DNA of 64,000 nt from Echinicola jeungdonensis (GTDB taxonomy: Bacteria > Bacteroidota > Bacteroidia > Cytophagales > Cyclobacteriaceae): contig NZ_JAUFQT010000002.1 in the NCBI RefSeq assembly GCF_030409905.1, forward strand, positions 496,001 through 560,000, written 5' to 3'. Position 1 is the first letter of the stretch. Each line of letters starts with the position of its first letter. The notes beneath the pieces are model-generated. The model did not search any database and was not told the origin of the DNA. It saw only the letters and a program-made list of their open reading frames with translations. The position numbers and the translations under genes are program-made. Of the stretch, positions 36,782 to 45,494 are shown piece after piece.

Positions 36782-37873
36782 CTAATTCCTCAAGGAAAAA
36801 CTTTTTCCACTGATTTTCTTTTCAATTGGGGTATCCAATATTTCCTTTAAATATTTATCAACCTGCTCGCTGAAAGAGGGTTCGATGCCAAATAATCCTA
36901 AATGCCCTGCATAACTATGAATGATCCTCATTTCACTATTAGGAGTTAATTTTTGGTCGGCTTCACAATCGCTGGGTGGATATAACATATCTCCATCAAT
37001 AGCTAGGATTAAGACCTTTGATTTAATACGCCCGAGTGCTGCGGAAAGATCCCCGTTAGTTATTCGGCTGACATCTCCTTTTTGCCATTTCCAGGCCATA
37101 CATAGGAGATTGTTAGGATCCATAGGAAGGAAGTACCCCTGTGTAAACCCAACTCTAAATTCTTCTAAAGAAGAAAACCCCAGGTTCTTATATAATTCTT
37201 GTTTATAAAACTCAATACTAAAACCCATGACCGACCACAAATCAGCATGATGTTTCAATCCGCGTGAAACCAAATTGGAATCTGTGTAATTTCCTTCGTT
37301 CCAGTTAGGATCACTCATTAAGGCATACTTAAGGGTTTCAATAAACAAGAAGTTATGCCGTGTATTTCTGGCTCTTCCCGCAATTGGGACAGCACGTTTA
37401 ACCATATCCGGATAGCGAACGGCCCATTCCCAGGTTTGTTGGGCGCCCATAGAGCCCCCTACTACCAATGCTAAGGATTCAATGCCGAAAAGTTCGGTCA
37501 ATAACCTATATTGGGCCCGCACATCATCGGAAATCCTTACCCTTGGAAATTTTGCTCCCTTTAATCCATCCATTGCTGAATGAGGGGAAGTGGAGAGCCC
37601 ATTACCAATTTGATTGATAATGACAATAAAATATTTAGCAGGGTCAATCGCGCGACCTTCGCCCTGATAAACCTGTTCCATGATCTTACTTGTTCCCGAA
37701 TACCAGGTAGTAATTAAGATGGCATTATCCTTTCTTGGGTTTAACTTTCCAAATGTGGAATAGGCAATTTGGCAATCATTAATAATGCCTCCTTCTTCCA
37801 ATTCAAAATCCCCGAGATTATAAACTTGGTAGGGACCATGATTCTCCTGTGAGTAATAACTAATCTTTTCCAT
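36782..37873 (-). CDS. Alpha/beta-hydrolase of the homoserine O-acetyltransferase (MetX) family
   Basis: 363 residues. The family start (INDCQIAYSTFGKLNPRKDN) is followed by the nucleophile elbow GGSMGAQQ (Ser about 141), WEWAVRYPDMVKRAVPIAG, the acid near LAIDGDMLYPP, and the final His in SYAGHLGLFG. These match the MetX fold. Some positions usual in genuine homoserine acetyltransferases differ: the loop after the first strand is WYSGTSKIMEQ, and the usual GGPTA/HGLTG element is absent. It may therefore act on a different alcohol or ester. No methionine-biosynthesis neighbour is present. Confidence 0.8.
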   Translation of the reverse strand: MEKISYYSQENHGPYQVYNLGDFELEEGGIINDCQIAYSTFGKLNPRKDNAILITTWYSGTSKIMEQVYQGEGRAIDPAKYFIVIINQIGNGLSTSPHSAMDGLKGAKFPRVRISDDVRAQYRLLTELFGIESLALVVGGSMGAQQTWEWAVRYPDMVKRAVPIAGRARNTRHNFLFIETLKYALMSDPNWNEGNYTDSNLVSRGLKHHADLWSVMGFSIEFYKQELYKNLGFSSLEEFRVGFTQGYFLPMDPNNLLCMAWKWQKGDVSRITNGDLSAALGRIKSKVLILAIDGDMLYPPSDCEADQKLTPNSEMRIIHSYAGHLGLFGIEPSFSEQVDKYLKEILDTPIEKKISGKSFSLRN

Positions 37874-38143
37874 GACCTTAATTATTTAGTTAAACAAATT
37901 ATTTTTACATATTCTTTTTGCTTTACCAAGTCATTGAAATTTCAAGCAAGTGAATTTTTTAGACTTCCTATTAATAAAATTACATCTAAAAGGGGAAGGG
38001 AAATGTGCTGCAAAGGCCAAAGAATGTTCTATTATGTTTAAGAAATTTTAAAATGAAAAGGAAGGTGTCGTATTCAGGGAATTCGCTATTAACTTAACAG
38101 TAAAATATTATATAAAGTACTGCTTTCATGCTGATCCGCCACG

Positions 38144-38735
38144 GTGGAAAGGCGTAAGGAACTTGCCCGCGGTGGCGGGGCATCTTTTCGAAATCGTATC
38201 GCCAAGATGGATCTAGTTTTCAATATCGATATTGAGTCCTTCAAGATCCCTCCCTTGTCGGATGAAAAAACGCTTTCAGAATGGAGGGGCTTTTTGATCA
38301 AGAAACTTCATATCTACATCGTTATTCCCTGTAACGTTTCCTTGGGATAGGAGGAAGGGTTTTCACGGGCTCCAGGTATCGTGGCCGACGAACGGGACCG
38401 GGATAAGGTTTCCGGCGAGGTGTTCGTCTTTCTGAACTGCGACCTGATCAAACTTCTTTACTGGGAGAAGTGAACCTTCCTGCCCCCCGGCAATGCTATT
38501 TAAACTAAAAAAACTTTAAAATTTCTCGCAAAAGCGTAAGGGTCCAAAGGAAAGAAACTTGGCCTCTTTTGCCTTATGGAGAAACTTTTGTAGTCACTCA
38601 CTTAATGACATTTGCCCCTTGGGGGCCAAGGGCAACGGCGTGCTGGAGTGGCCCGAACTGGTTTTGATGGTCGAGGGCATCCAGAATATCTTGGAGAACA
38701 GGGCACTGATTGCTAAATTACAACCAGCTGAGTAG
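38144..38735 (+). pseudogene. Decayed IS66-family TnpB (Orf2) fragment
   Basis: A frame from 38144 reads through KKLHIYIVIPCNV, meets an in-frame TAG at 38348, and continues DRDKVSGEVFVFLNCDLIKL then LYWEK to TGA at 38471-38473. This matches the IS66 Orf2 core, usually ...DPLSGEVFVFLNRRRDRIKLLYWE. Further right, LEWPELVLMVEGI (about 38640-38680) resembles the Orf2 C-terminus. The intervening piece is scrambled. It is GC-richer than its surroundings. No Orf1, Orf3 or terminal repeats were found, so this is a remnant. Confidence 0.5.
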
Positions 38736-38803
38736 TTACACAGCTGTAAAACTAATCTTACAGTCTTTTATTTTTAGTTAACAATCTAATCATTTCGACA
38801 GGC

Positions 38804-39550
38804 ATGAGATCATTTCCTATTCTATTATTCACCCTCTCCTTTTTTCATAGTGAGGGGCAATCCGTTGATAAAGAAAAGCAGTTGGATGTATTGATTGTGA
38901 CGGATGACAGAAAATTCAATCGTGAAGCATTTTTTGCCATGTTCGATAGCTTTGACAACATACAATGGTGTGAAATATCTCAGTCTGAAGTCCTGAACCT
39001 CTTTGGATCAGACAGTATTAAATACTATGACGCCTTAGTATTTTATGATATGCCCGAAAATGTAGTCCTTTCAGAGGAGCAAAAGGAAAATATGCTAAGA
39101 TTCTTTGAAGAAGGGGCCTCTGCTGTTTTTCTCCACCATTCTTTGTTATCCTACCGGGAATGGGATAAATTTTCTGATATTATCGGGGGAAGGTATTATA
39201 ATAAAACTCCGTTAATTACCCCCGATGGCGACACGATTCAATCGGCGTTTCAACATGATGTGCACTATAAAGTCCATATTGCTGATAAGGAGCATCCTGT
39301 TACCCGTGGAATGGATGATTTTAAAATACTGGATGAAACCTATAAAAACTATGTTGTCAATAGCGATGTAGAAGTGCTATTAACCACTGATCATCCCTCC
39401 AGTGGAACTGTTATAGGTTGGGTCAATACTTATGGCAATTCCCAAATAGTGTACTTGATCAATGGGCATAGTGAATCGGCTTATGACAATCCTGATTACC
39501 GTCAGTTGCTTCATAATGCCATCAATTGGGTAGGGTCTGGTAAGAAATAG
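38804..39550 (+). CDS. ThuA-like domain protein, secreted
   Basis: 248 residues with a signal peptide (FPILLFTLSFFHSEGQS). The class I glutamine-amidotransferase-like fold of ThuA is recognised by LDVLIVTDDRKFNREAFFAM, YYDALVFYDMPENV, GASAVFLHHSLLSYREWDKF (about 103-122), IGGRYYNKTP, HPVTRGMDDF and the C-terminal LINGHSESAYDNPDYRQLL followed by HNAINWVG. ThuA proteins are linked to sugar metabolism (trehalose or 3-keto sugars) in Bacteroidota and Rhizobium, but the biochemical role is unsettled. It is the last chromosomal gene before the left island boundary, and stands alone. Confidence 0.88.
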   Translation: MRSFPILLFTLSFFHSEGQSVDKEKQLDVLIVTDDRKFNREAFFAMFDSFDNIQWCEISQSEVLNLFGSDSIKYYDALVFYDMPENVVLSEEQKENMLRFFEEGASAVFLHHSLLSYREWDKFSDIIGGRYYNKTPLITPDGDTIQSAFQHDVHYKVHIADKEHPVTRGMDDFKILDETYKNYVVNSDVEVLLTTDHPSSGTVIGWVNTYGNSQIVYLINGHSESAYDNPDYRQLLHNAINWVGSGKK

Positions 39551-39683
39551 TTTTTTTTGGCCGTTTTCTTTAAAGATGCTTCTGTTTTCTAGTTCCTGAT
39601 CCACATCTCTAAATCACGGATACAGAAACCCTGAGCTATTAGATCTTTTGGTTGTCAAAGGTTGAACAGTTACCATTGATGCC

Positions 39684-39702
39684 ATTACTTTCCAATACAA
39701 AA
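39684..39702. repeat. Left attachment site (attL) of the mnmE island
   Basis: A 19-bp sequence ATTACTTTCCAATACAAAA, identical except for one base to 59363-59381 (G instead of A at the eleventh base), in the same orientation. On the minus strand it reads F-C-I-G-K-stop, the conserved MnmE C-terminus, and the single difference is silent (ATT versus ATC, Ile). This is what integration by a tyrosine recombinase at the mnmE 3' end leaves behind. Confidence 0.82.
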
Positions 39703-39821
39703 TATAATGTAGGTTGATTATCAGGTAGTTACGTGCTTATAGGTACAAATAAGCAACAAAAACTATCGCTAAACAGCTAAATAAGGAATAAAGAAAGGAA
39801 AAATGGAGTGGAGCGGACATA

Positions 39822-39853
39822 AAAAAACCGCCTCACAAAGGAAGCGGTTTTTA
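39822..39853 (-). terminator. Intrinsic terminator after the DUF6266 gene
   Basis: AAAAACCGC (from 39823) pairs with GCGGTTTTT (to 39852) around a 12-nt loop. On the minus strand it ends in a long T-run and lies 19 bp after the stop. Confidence 0.88.
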
Positions 39854-39871
39854 TCGAAAACACCAATCGCT

Positions 39872-40513
39872 TTACGCAACTGTTACAGAGCCTAAATAAG
39901 AGCTGTTAGCAACTTTAGTTCCGTCTTCTGATACAAACCCTAAGAAGACTTCAACGTCTTCTCCTGAGTACTCAGAAGGCACTGGAATGGTTGCTGTACC
40001 AACTGATCTTTCTGGTCCAGCAGTTGTGAAAACTGCCTCACCTCTTGTGGTATTCAAAAGAGCAATCAGAGCTTTATCTGTTGCTAATGCACTACCACTT
40101 CCTGAATTGTCTGTCCAGGTGGCTTCTACGTTTCCAGCACTTGGAGAAGAAGCGGCACCATTCGCAGCACCCGTCAGGTTGCCTCTTGAAACCAATGCAC
40201 TTGCATAGTCAACCATGAAGCTGGGGTAAGCTCCTGTAATGGCATTGTTCAGGTTGTATGACATGGCCGCATTGAATTGGGTCATCTTGTTGGCATACTG
40301 CTTAAAACCAACTCTAAGGAAGTCTGTCATTGGCTGCAAGAACTTCAATACTGTTGAAAACTTAGAACGCTGGTCAACTTGACCTTCAGTTCTTGGGTTC
40401 GCTACACTGGAAGGTTTGATTCTTAGGTAATCGATGCCCTTCCAAGTTCCACCGATTACATTCCCAACCTGTCCTGAGACACCACCGAGAATACCTTGAT
40501 TAATTTTTCCCAT
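39872..40513 (-). CDS. DUF6266-family protein
   Basis: 213 residues. The N-terminus (GKINQGILGGVSGQVGNVIG, then WKGIDYLR) is the DUF6266 signature and is followed by NPRTEGQVDQRSKFSTVLKF. The C-terminal half is a beta-rich domain (VEATWTDNSGSGSALATDKA, FLGFVSEDGTKVANSSYLGS). Low charge and Gly/Ser richness suggest a structural or self-assembling protein. The family is common in Bacteroidota and often found near mobile elements, but its function is unknown. No signal peptide is seen. It is the leftmost gene of the island and has its own terminator. Confidence 0.85.
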   Translation of the reverse strand: MGKINQGILGGVSGQVGNVIGGTWKGIDYLRIKPSSVANPRTEGQVDQRSKFSTVLKFLQPMTDFLRVGFKQYANKMTQFNAAMSYNLNNAITGAYPSFMVDYASALVSRGNLTGAANGAASSPSAGNVEATWTDNSGSGSALATDKALIALLNTTRGEAVFTTAGPERSVGTATIPVPSEYSGEDVEVFLGFVSEDGTKVANSSYLGSVTVA

Positions 40514-40706
40514 TTTTTTACGATTTATTAAGGGTTAAACATTTGCTTGGACTTGACACGGACTTACCATGGATTTGCCCTTCTCCATCTAAAATACTAC
40601 AAGAAACAGGCGAAGATTCAGTCTTGGTTGCTGTTGCTTTGGTGTGCTTTATTTTGCCTTTGTTGCCCTGTTCTTATGTCAAATCAAGGAGTTATCCTGT
40701 CTCTGA

Positions 40707-41126
40707 TTATTTCATTAGGTTATGGAATATTGACTGCCTCGCAGTATCTATCATTTTTAAGGTGAGCTTGAGTTTTTGCTCGTTGACATCCAATAGTTTT
40801 AGTGCCTGAATCGACTTATCAAATGCCTTCTCTTTGGTGCTTGCTTTGACTTCACTATCTCTTATGACCTTTCGGATCTCGTCAATTGTTATAAATGGAA
40901 TCACTGACCCTTTCAAATAGAAATGGAATGATTTAGACCTCCACAATCCGAAACATAACCAGTATAAAAATTCCCTGTCTGCTTCATTTTCTACAATACA
41001 CACAAAACAATTCGGGCAGGGTGTATTGAGTGGTTTACCACTATTCAATCCTTTATTCAGGATAAAGAAGTGGGCTTTGGTGTAGGTGTTTTCTGGTCTG
41101 TGAGTTTTCAATCGAAACGTTTTCAT
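40707..41126 (-). CDS. DUF6943-like protein
   Basis: 139 residues from the ATG at 41126 (MKTFRLKTHRPENTYTKAHF). The open frame extends upstream to 41420, but that part is a repeat-bearing non-coding sequence with unlikely composition. Conserved-looking features are FFILNKGLNSGKP, NTPCPNCFVC (a CxxC pair), EFLYWLCFGLW and GSVIPFITIDEIRKVI. In my recollection such proteins accompany integrases in Bacteroidota islands. A zinc-binding CxxC and a helical C-terminus suggest nucleic acid contact, but no function is known. Confidence 0.7.
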   Translation of the reverse strand: MKTFRLKTHRPENTYTKAHFFILNKGLNSGKPLNTPCPNCFVCIVENEADREFLYWLCFGLWRSKSFHFYLKGSVIPFITIDEIRKVIRDSEVKASTKEKAFDKSIQALKLLDVNEQKLKLTLKMIDTARQSIFHNLMK

Positions 41127-41257
41127 ATAGCAAGCCATTAAAGTTTTGCTCGCTACGCTCCGCACAGACATTTTCAAAAGAGAAAAGAAAAAAGGGAAAA
41201 AAAGAAAAGAGAAAGCTTTGATAAAGGTGGGTGGTGGAGGGTTGACAAGGTTTTTGG

Positions 41258-41324
41258 GAAAAATACTACCCAGAGGGTGGAGATTTTTATCAAAACCCGT
41301 AGGGCTTGACCTTGACAAACCGCT
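41258..41324 (+). repeat. Intergenic repeat, copy 1
   Basis: It aligns to 41631-41696 through AAAAATACTACCC, GTGGAGATTTTT, CGTAG and CTTGACAAACCGCT/CTTGCAAACGCT with several substitutions. Confidence 0.65.
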
Positions 41325-41630
41325 TGTGCGTTGGGCTTGTGGGAACCCACCTAATTTTGCTTGTCTCATTTTTTTTATTGTCTTCAAGACTATCTTTTCG
41401 GAAAGGACAAAAAAAGCCACCCTAAAAGGGCAGCTCTGAGAAACTAAGCTCTAACCAAAAGAGCCGAATAGTGTAATCAACAACACCACACCGAACAATG
41501 CCCATAAAGAATGGACGACCTGAAGTACGAACGCCCGCCAATAGCCACCTGCTACCGAAACGAACTCTAAATAATAACTTAAACATAGTGCCTCATCACA
41601 GGACGGTGTGATTGTGGCAAGGGCAGTGAA

Positions 41631-41696
41631 GAAAAAATACTACCCGTAGGTGTGGAGATTTTTTTGAAACTGGCGTAGCGAACCCTTGCAAACGCT
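41631..41696 (+). repeat. Intergenic repeat, copy 2
   Basis: Diverged copy of 41258-41324, ending 27 bp before the 3' end of the RusA-like gene. Confidence 0.65.
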
Positions 41697-41722
41697 CACA
41701 TCCGCATGCCTGTAACTTTGTG

Positions 41723-42403
41723 CTATGTTGTTGTTTTTATTTTTTCAATCAAATCATCTACCGTAAACACTGGATAGTCATTTAATTTATTCTTGTGGAA
41801 GAATCTTTGAATTGGAAGAATCATTCGAGAACTATAGTAATCCATTCCCATTTCATCAAACTGATTTCGTTGGTCAATCATAGTTTTCCAGTGATTCAAA
41901 ATAATGATATTGGCTTCTTTGGAGGTTTGAATATTAAATGGTAGACATAGTTTTTTATCAACCTCTACCAATACTAAGTCTGATTTAAAAACATAATCGT
42001 CTGGTGCGTATTTGATAGTCACGATCAATTTGTGTTCTCTTTTTGTCCAGTCTATCCAATGAGATCCTATGTACTGAACTTGTGTATCGTCAATTAGTAG
42101 TCCGGAATTACCACACAATGAATCCAGTAGTGGCTTTATAATGTTATCTATGTCTGGGGCTTTATGGTATTCATACCTGTATTGTTGATGAACTAACCAC
42201 TGTATTTCTACCTGTACATCACCACTTAATAAAAATTGGTACTTACTGCAAACTTTTTTTATTGCTGTTCTGAGTTTAGCTTTTTGCTTTGAACTTGCAC
42301 CTTGTGAAATAGGCTCTAACTCTAATTCAAACTGAATTTCACCAAAAGGAGATGGAACTTCCCCTAATTCAACTTTTTCTAAATCTGCTTCTAATGAATC
42401 CAT
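41723..42403 (-). CDS. RusA-like Holliday-junction resolvase family protein
   Basis: 226 residues. The central motif PDIDNIIKPLLDSLCGNSGL then LIDDTQVQYIGSHW (about residues 85-120) is the RusA active-site pattern (PDxDNxxKxxxDxL...DDxQV) with its Asp residues intact. The RusA domain covers residues about 20-135; the C-terminal 90 residues are an extension without a recognised domain. RusA resolves four-way junctions and is typical of prophages and satellites. Here it lies between two repeat-bearing non-coding stretches in the island and may serve replication or recombination of the element. Confidence 0.78.
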   Translation of the reverse strand: MDSLEADLEKVELGEVPSPFGEIQFELELEPISQGASSKQKAKLRTAIKKVCSKYQFLLSGDVQVEIQWLVHQQYRYEYHKAPDIDNIIKPLLDSLCGNSGLLIDDTQVQYIGSHWIDWTKREHKLIVTIKYAPDDYVFKSDLVLVEVDKKLCLPFNIQTSKEANIIILNHWKTMIDQRNQFDEMGMDYYSSRMILPIQRFFHKNKLNDYPVFTVDDLIEKIKTTT

Positions 42404-42775
42404 ATAATAAAGATACTGATTACTTCTAACTGAGTTGCATTTGCTGTGCGAAACGCAGGTAAACTAAGGCGTAGCCATTTATGCGAGCCGCCTGCGAGTG
42501 GAGCAAGGGTGGTGGCTGCAAAAGCCCGAAGAATGAGGGCGGCAGACACCTACCGTTTACGGCAGGGCTGGCGTGATTTTTTGCTTTAAGGTCGGGAAAG
42601 GCAAGGGTAGCGATTGAACGGAACGAAACGATTTGTTGGGTGGAATGGAGCAATTACTGGCTGTTATTAGTGTTGAAGTATTTGACATCATAAGCAATCC
42701 ACCAAATACTAATTGAAGGCATAACAGACGGATTGCGAAATGGAACTGTGTCGGCTCGTGTAGTGAAGAGAATGA

Positions 42776-42856
42776 GCTACTCTTGCGTGTGGTGCTGAAA
42801 GTGGCTGAATGAAAGGAAAGAGGAACGAAAGACTGGAATGAAGCTACTGTAGGCAC
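42776..42856 (+). repeat. 82-bp block repeat, copy 1
   Basis: It starts GCTACTCTTGCGTGTGGTGC and ends CTACTGTAGGCAC; it aligns to 43261-43342 with one indel and scattered changes. Confidence 0.7.
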
Positions 42857-43260
42857 TGGACTAATTGCAAAAAGCATGACAGCCCGATCAGCCCGCAGCG
42901 ACCCGCAGGCGAGCAAAAACACATGTAGCGACAGACCCCCAGTTTTATTCTTCTGTGAGTACAGCGAACACCTTATTGGGGTTTGGGGGGATGAAGTAGC
43001 TGCAAGTGAGGATTGAGAGTAGTGTGTGAAGCAAAACAAGTGAACGGCAGGTGGTGAGCACCTACTGGAGCACAAACCACCTGGTAAGTGAACGGTATAT
43101 GCAAGGGCGACCGTAGGGAGTTTATTTTACCCTTGCAGATATGTTTTTGCGGAACAAAACGGAACGATTGACGAACACCGCTTTACCTGCGTTGGGGGGT
43201 GCGTTGGGAAAGGCAAGTGTGGCACGGTATGGAATGCAGCTTTGCGGAATGGAATAACGG

Positions 43261-43342
43261 GCTACTCTTGCTGTGCGGTGCAGGAAGTGGGTGAATGAAA
43301 AGAGTGAGGCACGAACGAATGCAATGAACCTACTGGAAGCAC
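43261..43342 (+). repeat. 82-bp block repeat, copy 2
   Basis: It starts GCTACTCTTGCTGTGCGGTG and ends CTACTGGAAGCAC. It ends 43 bp before the Argonaute stop codon. Confidence 0.7.
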
Positions 43343-43385
43343 ATGGGTGTGGGTAGGCTATTGTTTGTTGGATCTCCTTATTGAT

Positions 43386-45488
43386 TTACAAAAACCAAAG
43401 ATTGTCTTTGCCATATTCTGGGATTTCGTTCCCTTCAAAATAGGGTAACATTTCTGCAACCATTTCAGGGTATTTGATTGTAACAGGTAGGTTCTGTTGT
43501 CTTACCGATTTCCAGTACATTCTGCTGAACTGATAAACCTGATCAATCAAGTCTTTGACGGTTCTGTAGTCATTTACCAATTCTGGTACGGTACATTCAA
43601 TTTTTAGCTTGATTGGAAATGAGAAACCATCATTGAAGTTGAACTCTGATTTTGAGTATCTGGTATTGTTGAACAGTAAGAACCGATTGTAGCCCAATTT
43701 GATAAATGTGCCACTAATCGGCATGAGCTCATTCCAGTCCTGATCAAATGCCACAATATCAGACGATTCAGTTTTGTTGATTGATACAATGAACACAGGT
43801 ATTTCTAAATCAAGCTCTTTCAACCCGTTCTCTATAGGCTCAATTTCTTCTCTGCTCATGCTCTTAAAGAAATGGATTACCAGCCGTCTGATATTGGAAT
43901 TGATATTGACATAATCTTTAACTGCCCGAATGATCGAACCTGCCAATTCATCTGTCTGATCTTTTTGAAAACACTCAAACCGATTGAATTTGCCTGTATT
44001 TGAGAAGCTAAACGCACTTCCTATGTATTGTACATCTACATCTGTATGCTTGAATGCTCCAACGCCTACTATCAATTCACTTTTGAGCTTAGTACTCAAT
44101 TTCCAAGGTGTACCGTTGAGCTTTGCCAGAATGGCAATAGCGATATTGGGTAGGCTAAAGTGATACTTGGCGTTTGACAAGACTTTCTCTGGATCAATTA
44201 CCTGAGAGGATACCCCTTTCTGCAATAACAGTTCTTTGAGTTTAAAATAAACCTGTCGTCTTGATCTGTCTGATACATGCTTGGAGATTGGAGTAATGTA
44301 GATGGCTAAATACTGAATGTCTGTATCAAAGTCCTGATCAATGATAGCCTGATAGATTTCTGGCCATGGGTTCTCTCTATCTTTGAAGATTATTGCATGT
44401 TCTTTATTGGGCTGATATGGAAGGTGAACAAACTTTTCAAGTCCTTTGAAACCTGATTGAGTGCCATTGAAATATCGGTGCATTTTGGCACCAACTTCCT
44501 GATCGTCTTCATGCAGGATGAAAAAGAAATTGATTTTGACTGCCGTACTTAAATCGAATGGCCCATTGTCTCTAATCCCGTACATTGGGATTTTACCTGT
44601 CTGTTTTTTGCCAAATACGAGTTGATTACTGCTCTTATAGACTTCTCCAATTCTCTTTTTATCTACAGAGATGAAACCATTAGCATCTATCGGAATAATG
44701 CTTTTGAACTCATCCGTATTCAGGTAGTTCCTGTGAAACTTATCAATGGCTGTTTTGAACTTCTTGTATCGGTTTGACTTGTCGGGTGCTTCTGTTTCCT
44801 GGAGTAGGGCATCTCTTATGTCAAAATTCCAAACAGGATATACCTTGTCGTATTCTCTTCGTCCATCATCTGGCAACTCATCAAATCGGTAAAGTCCTTT
44901 ATTGTAAACTACCCAATTGAATGCCTGAATAGGTACTTCTTCTAAAAATTCTGAGACGGAAGTCTTGAATATTTTGGATTTCCCCTCAAATGCTACCAAT
45001 AGCTCTAAACTTCCTGAAACGCTTTTGAACTGTACTTTGAGAGAGAAGCGATCAAAGATTTTGTAAACTCCTGTGGTGTCCTGCTTGTCACTTGCCAACC
45101 AAACTTCTGTATCACTTATGAAGTTGGGCTTTACCAGGAATCCTTTTGATTTGAAATGATTATGAATTAGAGAGTTGTAATGGCGTTTTAGTACTGATGA
45201 TGAAAAAGTAGAGTTGTCTACTGGTATGCTTTTTTCTTCTCCATCTTCAGTAACTATGGTTTGATATTCTGGTGACGTGGGTTTGAGTACTGCTAAAAAA
45301 TCAGGTCTTTCCTCTGTAAATGAAGTGTAGTAATGCTCTTGCTCTCCATACTTTTCAATCACTTCTTTGGGAACTAAGGTTTTGTGAATCCTTGTAAGAT
45401 TCTCTTGCTCCTGATCCGTGAAGAAGAAGACTTGTTCTTCTTGTGGATGATTGAATGTAAGTATGTTGAATGAGAGGTTGGACATCAC
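43386..45488 (-). CDS. Long prokaryotic Argonaute (PIWI protein), catalytically inactive
   Basis: 700 residues from a GTG, with an ATG one codon on. The C-terminal half has the MID-PIWI order. The MID guide 5'-phosphate pocket is present as Tyr414, Lys418, Gln429 and Lys456 (VYFKLKELLLQKGVSSQV, ILAKLNGTPWKL). The PIWI core follows: ELIVGVGAFKH, VQYIGSAFSFS, RLVIHFFKSMSREE, SINKTES, LPVTIKYPEMVAEML. The usual catalytic Asp residues are replaced (Gly477, Phe541, Glu675 at the equivalent places), so target slicing is unlikely. The N-terminal half would hold the N, L1 and PAZ-type parts. Inactive long Argonautes act as guide-directed sensors that trigger a partner effector. It is last in the defence operon, 6 bp after the nuclease-like gene. 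Confidence 0.9.
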   Translation of the reverse strand: MMSNLSFNILTFNHPQEEQVFFFTDQEQENLTRIHKTLVPKEVIEKYGEQEHYYTSFTEERPDFLAVLKPTSPEYQTIVTEDGEEKSIPVDNSTFSSSVLKRHYNSLIHNHFKSKGFLVKPNFISDTEVWLASDKQDTTGVYKIFDRFSLKVQFKSVSGSLELLVAFEGKSKIFKTSVSEFLEEVPIQAFNWVVYNKGLYRFDELPDDGRREYDKVYPVWNFDIRDALLQETEAPDKSNRYKKFKTAIDKFHRNYLNTDEFKSIIPIDANGFISVDKKRIGEVYKSSNQLVFGKKQTGKIPMYGIRDNGPFDLSTAVKINFFFILHEDDQEVGAKMHRYFNGTQSGFKGLEKFVHLPYQPNKEHAIIFKDRENPWPEIYQAIIDQDFDTDIQYLAIYITPISKHVSDRSRRQVYFKLKELLLQKGVSSQVIDPEKVLSNAKYHFSLPNIAIAILAKLNGTPWKLSTKLKSELIVGVGAFKHTDVDVQYIGSAFSFSNTGKFNRFECFQKDQTDELAGSIIRAVKDYVNINSNIRRLVIHFFKSMSREEIEPIENGLKELDLEIPVFIVSINKTESSDIVAFDQDWNELMPISGTFIKLGYNRFLLFNNTRYSKSEFNFNDGFSFPIKLKIECTVPELVNDYRTVKDLIDQVYQFSRMYWKSVRQQNLPVTIKYPEMVAEMLPYFEGNEIPEYGKDNLWFL

Positions 45489-45494
45489 ATAAGA

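Larger units (their letters stand above)
39551..39871. other. Spacer containing the left island boundary
   Basis: It contains the attL-like repeat (39684-39702) and the terminator of the DUF6266 gene. No other gene is seen. Confidence 0.5.
41139..41722. other. Non-coding stretch with a duplicated 65-bp element
   Basis: No supported gene on either strand. It holds two diverged direct copies of an element starting GAAAAATACTACCC and containing GTGGAGATTTTT (41258-41324 and 41631-41696). Confidence 0.55.
42404..43385. other. Nearly 1 kb of GC-richer non-coding sequence with internal direct repeats
   Basis: No frame on either strand looks coding; the longest translations are Ser/Pro/Cys-rich with no motif. 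Diverged copies of an 82-bp block occur at 42776-42856 and 43261-43342, and a related GGGAAAGGCAAG block precedes both (42595, 43206). It lies directly after the Argonaute gene on the operon strand. Confidence 0.55.

Noticed and set aside
36782..37873. Genuine methionine-pathway homoserine O-acetyltransferase
   Set aside because: The fold is right, but usual MetX loop motifs differ and no methionine genes are near; I call only the family.
38089..38301. Minus-strand 70-codon frame over the IS66 remnant
   Set aside because: It is antisense to recognisable IS66 Orf2 sequence and has no domain.
40707..41420. 237-residue protein including the sequence up to 41420
   Set aside because: The upstream 98 codons are Phe/Pro/Lys-rich and cover a repeat; the family start is the ATG at 41126.
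42557..43075. Ser/Pro/Cys-rich 172-codon frame in the repeat region
   Set aside because: It covers one 82-bp repeat copy, has no known domain and has a composition unlike any gene in the window.
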